A stretch of 64,000 bases of DNA from Capillidium heterosporum (lineage: Eukaryota > Entomophthoromycota > Entomophthoromycetes > Entomophthorales > Capillidiaceae). The position numbers and the translations under genes are program-made. Numbering within the stretch: position 1 is the stretch's first letter; each line of letters begins with the position of its first letter. Where the stretch lies: positions 1,571,348 through 1,635,347 of the forward strand of contig WBMQ01000009.1 in the NCBI GenBank assembly GCA_016630905.1, given 5' to 3'. The notes below the pieces were generated by a model. That model worked only from the letters and a program-made list of their open reading frames with translations, did not search any database and was not told where the DNA came from. Of the stretch, positions 59,101 to 64,000 are shown in pieces.

Positions 59101-62100
59101 GACAGGAAGAAGAGACAGAGTGAGCCCTCGGGCTCACTAGAAAGGAACAAGAGTAGGGACAGGAAGAAGAGACAGAGTGAGCCCTCGGGCTCACTAGAAA
59201 GGAACAAGAGTAGGGACAGGAAGAAGAGACAGAGTGAGCCCTCGGGCTCACTAGAAAGGAACAAGAGTAGGGACACAGGAAGAAGAGACAGAGTGAGCCC
59301 TCGGGCTCACTAGAAAGGAACAAGAGTAGGGACAGGAAGGAAGAAGAGACAGAGTGAGCCCTCGGGCTCACTAGAAAGGAACAAGAGTAGGGACAGGAAG
59401 AAGAGACAGAGTGAGCCCTCGGGCTCACTAGAAAGGAACAAGAGTAGGGACAGGAAGAAGAGACAGAGTGAGCCCTCGGGCTCACTAGAAAGGAACAAGA
59501 GTAGGGACAGGAAGAAGAGACAGAGTGAGCCCTCGGGCTCACTAGAAAGGAACAAGAGTAGGGACAGGAAGAAGAGACAGAGTGAGCCCTCGGGCTCACT
59601 AGAAAGGAACAAGAGTAGGGACAGGAAGAAGAGACAGAGTGAGCCCTCGGGCTCACTAGAAAGGAACAAGAGTAGGGACAGGAAGAAGAGACAGAGTGAG
59701 CCCTCGGGCTCACTAGAAAGGAACAAGAGTAGGGACAGGAAGAAGAGACAGAGTGAGCCCTCGGGCTCACTAGAAAGGAACAAGAGTAGGGACAGGAAGA
59801 AGAGACAGAGTGAGCCCTCGGGCTCACTAGAAAGGAACAAGAGTAGGGACAGGAAGAAGAGACAGAGTGAGCCCTCGGGCTCACTAGAAAGGAACAAGAG
59901 TAGGGACAGGAAGAAGAGACAGAGTGAGCCCTCGGGCTCACTAGAAAGGAACAAGAGTAGGGACAGGAAGAAGAGACAGAGTGAGCCCTCGGGCTCACTA
60001 GAAAGGAACAAGAGTAGGGACAGGAAGAAGAGACAGAGTGAGCCCTCGGGCTCACTAGAAAGGAACAAGAGTAGGGACAGGAAGAAGAGACAGAGTGAGC
60101 CCTCGGGCTCACTAGAAAGGAACAAGAGTAGGGACAGGAAGAAGAGACAGAGTGAGCCCTCGGGCTCACTAGAAAGGAACAAGAGTAGGGACAGGAAGAA
60201 GAGACAGAGTGAGCCCTCGGGCTCACTAGAAAGGAACAAGAGTAGGGACAGGAAGAAGAGACAGAGTGAGCCCTCGGGCTCACTAGAAAGGAACAAGAGT
60301 AGGGACAGGAAGAAGAGACAGAGTGAGCCCTCGGGCTCACTAGAAAGGAACAAGAGTAGGGACAGGAAGAAGAGACAGAGTGAGCCCTCGGGCTCACTAG
60401 AAAGGAACAAGAGTAGGGACAGGAAGAAGAGACAGAGTGAGCCCTCGGGCTCACTAGAAAGGAACAAGAGTAGGGACAGGAAGAAGAGACAGAGTGAGCC
60501 CTCGGGCTCACTAGAAAGGAACAAGAGTAGGGACAGGAAGAAGAGACAGAGTGAGCCCTCGGGCTCACTAGAAAGGAACAAGAGTAGGGACAGGAAGAAG
60601 AGACAGAGTGAGCCCTCGGGCTCACTAGAAAGGAACAAGAGTAGGGACAGGAAGAAGAGACAGAGTGAGCCCTCGGGCTCACTAGAAAGGAACAAGAGTA
60701 GGGACAGGAAGAAGAGACAGAGTGAGCCCTCGGGCTCACTAGAAAGGAACAAGAGTAGGGACAGGAAGAAGAGACAGAGTGAGCCCTCGGGCTCACTAGA
60801 AAGGAACAAGAGTAGGGACAGGAAGAAGAGACAGAGTGAGCCCTCGGGCTCACTAGAAAGGAACAAGAGTAGGGACAGGAAGAAGAGACAGAGTGAGCCC
60901 TCGGGCTCACTAGAAAGGAACAAGAGTAGGGACAGGAAGAAGAGACAGAGTGAGCCCTCGGGCTCACTAGAAAGGAACAAGAGTAGGGACAGGAAGAAGA
61001 GACAGAGTGAGCCCTCGGGCTCACTAGAAAGGAACAAGAGTAGGGACAGGAAGAAGAGACAGAGTGAGCCCTCGGGCTCACTAGAAAGGAACAAGAGTAG
61101 GGACAGGAAGAAGAGACAGAGTGAGCCCTCGGGCTCACTAGAAAGGAACAAGAGTAGGGACAGGAAGAAGAGACAGAGTGAGCCCTCGGGCTCACTAGAA
61201 AGGAACAAGAGTAGGGACAGGAAGAAGAGACAGAGTGAGCCCTCGGGCTCACTAGAAAGGAACAAGAGTAGGGACAGGAAGAAGAGACAGAGTGAGCCCT
61301 CGGGCTCACTAGAAAGGAACAAGAGTAGGGACAGGAAGAAGAGACAGAGTGAGCCCTCGGGCTCACTAGAAAGGAACAAGAGTAGGGACAGGAAGAAGAG
61401 ACAGAGTGAGCCCTCGGGCTCACTAGAAAGGAACAAGAGTAGGGACAGGAAGAAGAGACAGAGTGAGCCCTCGGGCTCACTAGAAAGGAACAAGAGTAGG
61501 GACAGGAAGAAGAGACAGAGTGAGCCCTCGGGCTCACTAGAAAGGAACAAGAGTAGGGACAGGAAGAAGAGACAGAGTGAGCCCTCGGGCTCACTAGAAA
61601 GGAACAAGAGTAGGGACAGGAAGAAGAGACAGAGTGAGCCCTCGGGCTCACTAGAAAGGAACAAGAGTAGGGACAGGAAGAAGAGACAGAGTGAGCCCTC
61701 GGGCTCACTAGAAAGGAACAAGAGTAGGGACAGGAAGAAGAGACAGAGTGAGCCCTCGGGCTCACTAGAAAGGAACAAGAGTAGGGACAGGAAGAAGAGA
61801 CAGAGTGAGCCCTCGGGCTCACTAGAAAGGAACAAGAGTAGGGACAGGAAGAAGAGACAGAGTGAGCCCTCGGGCTCACTAGAAAGGAACAAGAGTAGGG
61901 ACAGGAAGAAGAGACAGAGTGAGCCCTCGGGCTCACTAGAAAGGAACAAGAGTAGGGACAGGAAGAAGAGACAGAGTGAGCCCTCGGGCTCACTAGAAAG
62001 GAACAAGAGTAGGGACAGGAAGAAGAGACAGAGTGAGCCCTCGGGCTCACTAGAAAGGAACAAGAGTAGGGACAGGAAGAAGAGACAGAGTGAGCCCTCG

Positions 62101-64000
62101 GGCTCACTAGAAAGGAACAAGAGTAGGGACAGGAAGAAGAGACAGAGTGAGCCCTCGGGCTCACTAGAAAGGAACAAGAGTAGGGACAGGAAGAAGAGAC
62201 AGAGTGAGCCCTCGGGCTCACTAGAAAGGAACAAGAGTAGGGACAGGAAGAAGAGACAGAGTGAGCCCTCGGGCTCACTAGAAAGGAACAAGAGTAGGGA
62301 CAGGAAGAAGAGACAGAGTGAGCCCTCGGGCTCACTAGAAAGGAACAAGAGTAGGGACAGGAAGAAGAGACAGAGTGAGCCCTCGGGCTCACTAGAAAGG
62401 AACAAGAGTAGGGACAGGAAGAAGAGACAGAGTGAGCCCTCGGGCTCACTAGAAAGGAACAAGAGTAGGGACAGGAAGAAGAGACCAGAGTGAGCCCTCG
62501 GGCTCACTAGAAAGGAACAAGAGTAGGGACAGGAAGAAGAGACAGAGTGAGCCCTCGGGCTCACTAGAAAGGAACAAGAGTAGGGACAGGAAGAAGAGAC
62601 AGAGTGAGCCTCGGGCTCACTAGAAAGGAACAAGAGTCGGGACAGGAAGAAGAGACAGAGTGAGCCCTCGGGCTCACTAGAAAGGAACAAGAGTAGGGAC
62701 AGGAAGAAGAGACAGAGTGAGCCCTCGGGCTCACTAGAAAGGAACAAGAGTAGGGACAGGAAGAAGAGACAGAGTGAGCCCTCGGGCTCACTAGAAAGGA
62801 ACAAGAGTAGGGACAGGAAGAAGAGACAGAGTGAGCCCTCGGGCTCACTAGAAAGGAACAAGAGTAGGGACAGGAAGAAGAGACAGAGTGAGCCCTCGGG
62901 CTCACTAGAAAGGAACAAGAGTAGGGACAGGAAGAAGAGACAGAGTGAGCCCTCGGGCTCACTAGAAAGGAACAAGAGTAGGGACAGGAAGAAGAGACAG
63001 AGTGAGCCCTCGGGCTCACTAGAAAGGAACAAGAGTAGGGACAGGAAGAAGAGACAGAGTGAGCCCTCGGCTCACTAGAAAGGAACAAGAGTAGGGACAG
63101 GAAGAAGAGACCAGAGTGAGCCCTCGGGCTCACTAGAAAGGAACAAGAGTAGGGACAGAAAGAAGAGGACAGGTGAGCCCTCGGGCTCACTAGAAAGGAA
63201 CAAGAGTAGGGACAGGAAGAAGAGACAGAGTGAGCCCTCGGGCTCACTAGAAAGGAACAAGAGTAGGGACAGGAAGAAGAGACAGAGTGAGCCCTCGGGC
63301 TCACTAGAAAGGAACAAGAGTAGGGACAGGAAGAGAGACAGAGTGAGCCCTCGGGCTCACTAGAAAGGAACAAGAGTAGGGACAGGAAGAAGAGACAGAG
63401 TGAGCCCTCGGGCTCACTAGAAAGGAACAAGAGTAGGGACAGGAAGAAGAGACAGAGTGAGCCCTCGGGCTCACTAAGAAGGAACAAGAGTTAGGGACCG
63501 GAAGAAGAGACAGGGAGTGAGCCCTCGGGCTCACTAGATACGGAACAAGAGTAGGGACAGGAAGAAGAGACAGAGTGAGCCCATCGGGCTCACTAGGAAA
63601 GGAACAAGAGTTAGGGACAGGAAGAAGAGGACAGAGTGAGCACTCTGGCTCACTAGAAAAGGAACAAGAGTAGGGACAGGAGAAGAGACGAGTTGAGACT
63701 CGGGCTCACTAGAAAGGAACAAGAGTAGGGACAGGAGAAGCGACAGGTGAGCTCGGCTTACTAGGAAAGGAACAAGAGTAGGGACGGAGAAGAGACAGAG
63801 TGAGCCCTCGGGCTCACTAGAAAGGAACAAGAGTAGGGGACAGGAAGAAGAGACAGAGTGAGCCCTCGGGCTCACTAGAAAGGAACAAGAGTAGGGACAG
63901 GAAGAAGAGACAGAGTGAGCCCTCGGGCTCACTAGAAAGGAACAAGAGTAGGGACAGGAAGAAGAGACAGAGTGAGCCTCGGGCTCACTAGAAAGGAACA
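56187..64000. repeat. 57-bp tandem satellite, about 137 units, running off the window
   Basis: The unit is 57 bp (spacing checked by coordinates, for example 59411 to 59468). It has a perfect palindrome AGTGAGCCC-TC-GGGCTCACT followed by a purine-rich part ending GGGACAGGAAGAAGAGAC. From about 59400 to 62470 more than 50 units look identical by eye. Scattered single-base indels occur at about 56300-56480, 57270-57350, 58988, 59275, 59333, 62485, 62609 and 63068, and densely at 63460-63790. Because 57 is a multiple of three, two minus-strand frames stay open for over 1,000 codons, with a 19-residue period. These are not genes. The array may be subtelomeric, pericentromeric or interstitial; its right end is not in view. 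Confidence 0.97.

Noticed and set aside
56155-63932. Very long minus-strand ORFs (up to 1240 codons) with a 19-residue repeat
   Set aside because: They follow from a 57-bp unit, a multiple of three, without stops in two frames. They break at indels, overlap one another in different frames, and have no non-repetitive domain.
56187-64000. CRISPR-like regular repeats
   Set aside because: The units are contiguous and identical, with no unique spacers, in a eukaryotic genome.

Overview
The window is nuclear DNA of a fungus. All recognisable genes are conserved eukaryotic housekeeping genes. They are packed on both strands and most are cut by many very short spliceosomal introns (about 38-70 nt, GT...AG, with a CTAAC/CTAAT-like branch site close to the acceptor). 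SMN, eIF3k, UPF2, WDR83, Brl1/Brr6 and an Atg13 with a Ser-rich tail argue for an intron-rich fungus outside Saccharomycotina. The phylum is not resolved here. AT-rich, CpA/TpG-poor repeat relics suggest a RIP-like process, which is best documented in Pezizomycotina.

Layout. 1-11.6 kb: DUS1 (partial, -), WDR83-like (-), SEC8 (+), RAD3/XPD (-), YRA1/ALYREF (+). 12.9-24 kb: SMN (-), a Sel1-repeat protein ending in a CaaX box (+), eIF3k (-), an intronless secreted/membrane kelch protein (-), BRL1/BRR6 (+), an SLC35F-type transporter (-), a small membrane protein (+). 24.7-38.3 kb: LCP5/neuroguidin (-), calcineurin A (+), a small unknown (-), ATG13 (+), a coiled-coil protein (+), a Lys-rich nuclear-type protein (+), nitrilase (-). 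38.6-39.65 kb: AT-rich decayed island. 40.2-51.5 kb: second kelch membrane protein (-), UPF2/NMD2 (+), HDDC2/YGK1 phosphohydrolase (-), RING/TRAF-type zinc-finger protein (+), an unknown (+).

From 51.5 kb the window is repetitive. There are AT-rich relics, then a 929-bp solo LTR inserted into an older mutated LTR of the same family, then a pair of a second LTR-like repeat, then another 929-bp solo LTR. A 57-bp tandem satellite of about 137 units follows and runs off the right end. Each unit carries a 9-bp-arm palindrome. Diverged units at the left edge of the array carry different arm sequences that still pair.

Functional themes: RNA biology (DUS1 tRNA modification, YRA1 export, SMN snRNP assembly, UPF2 decay, LCP5 ribosome biogenesis, eIF3k translation), trafficking and autophagy (SEC8, ATG13), repair/transcription (RAD3) and calcium signalling (calcineurin). 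They are not an operon or cluster; neighbours share only divergent promoters.

Quality: apparent +1 frameshifts interrupt DUS1, RAD3 (twice), YRA1 and probably SEC8, all within the first 11 kb. Indels also cluster near the right end. These look more like uncorrected assembly errors than biology, but need raw reads.
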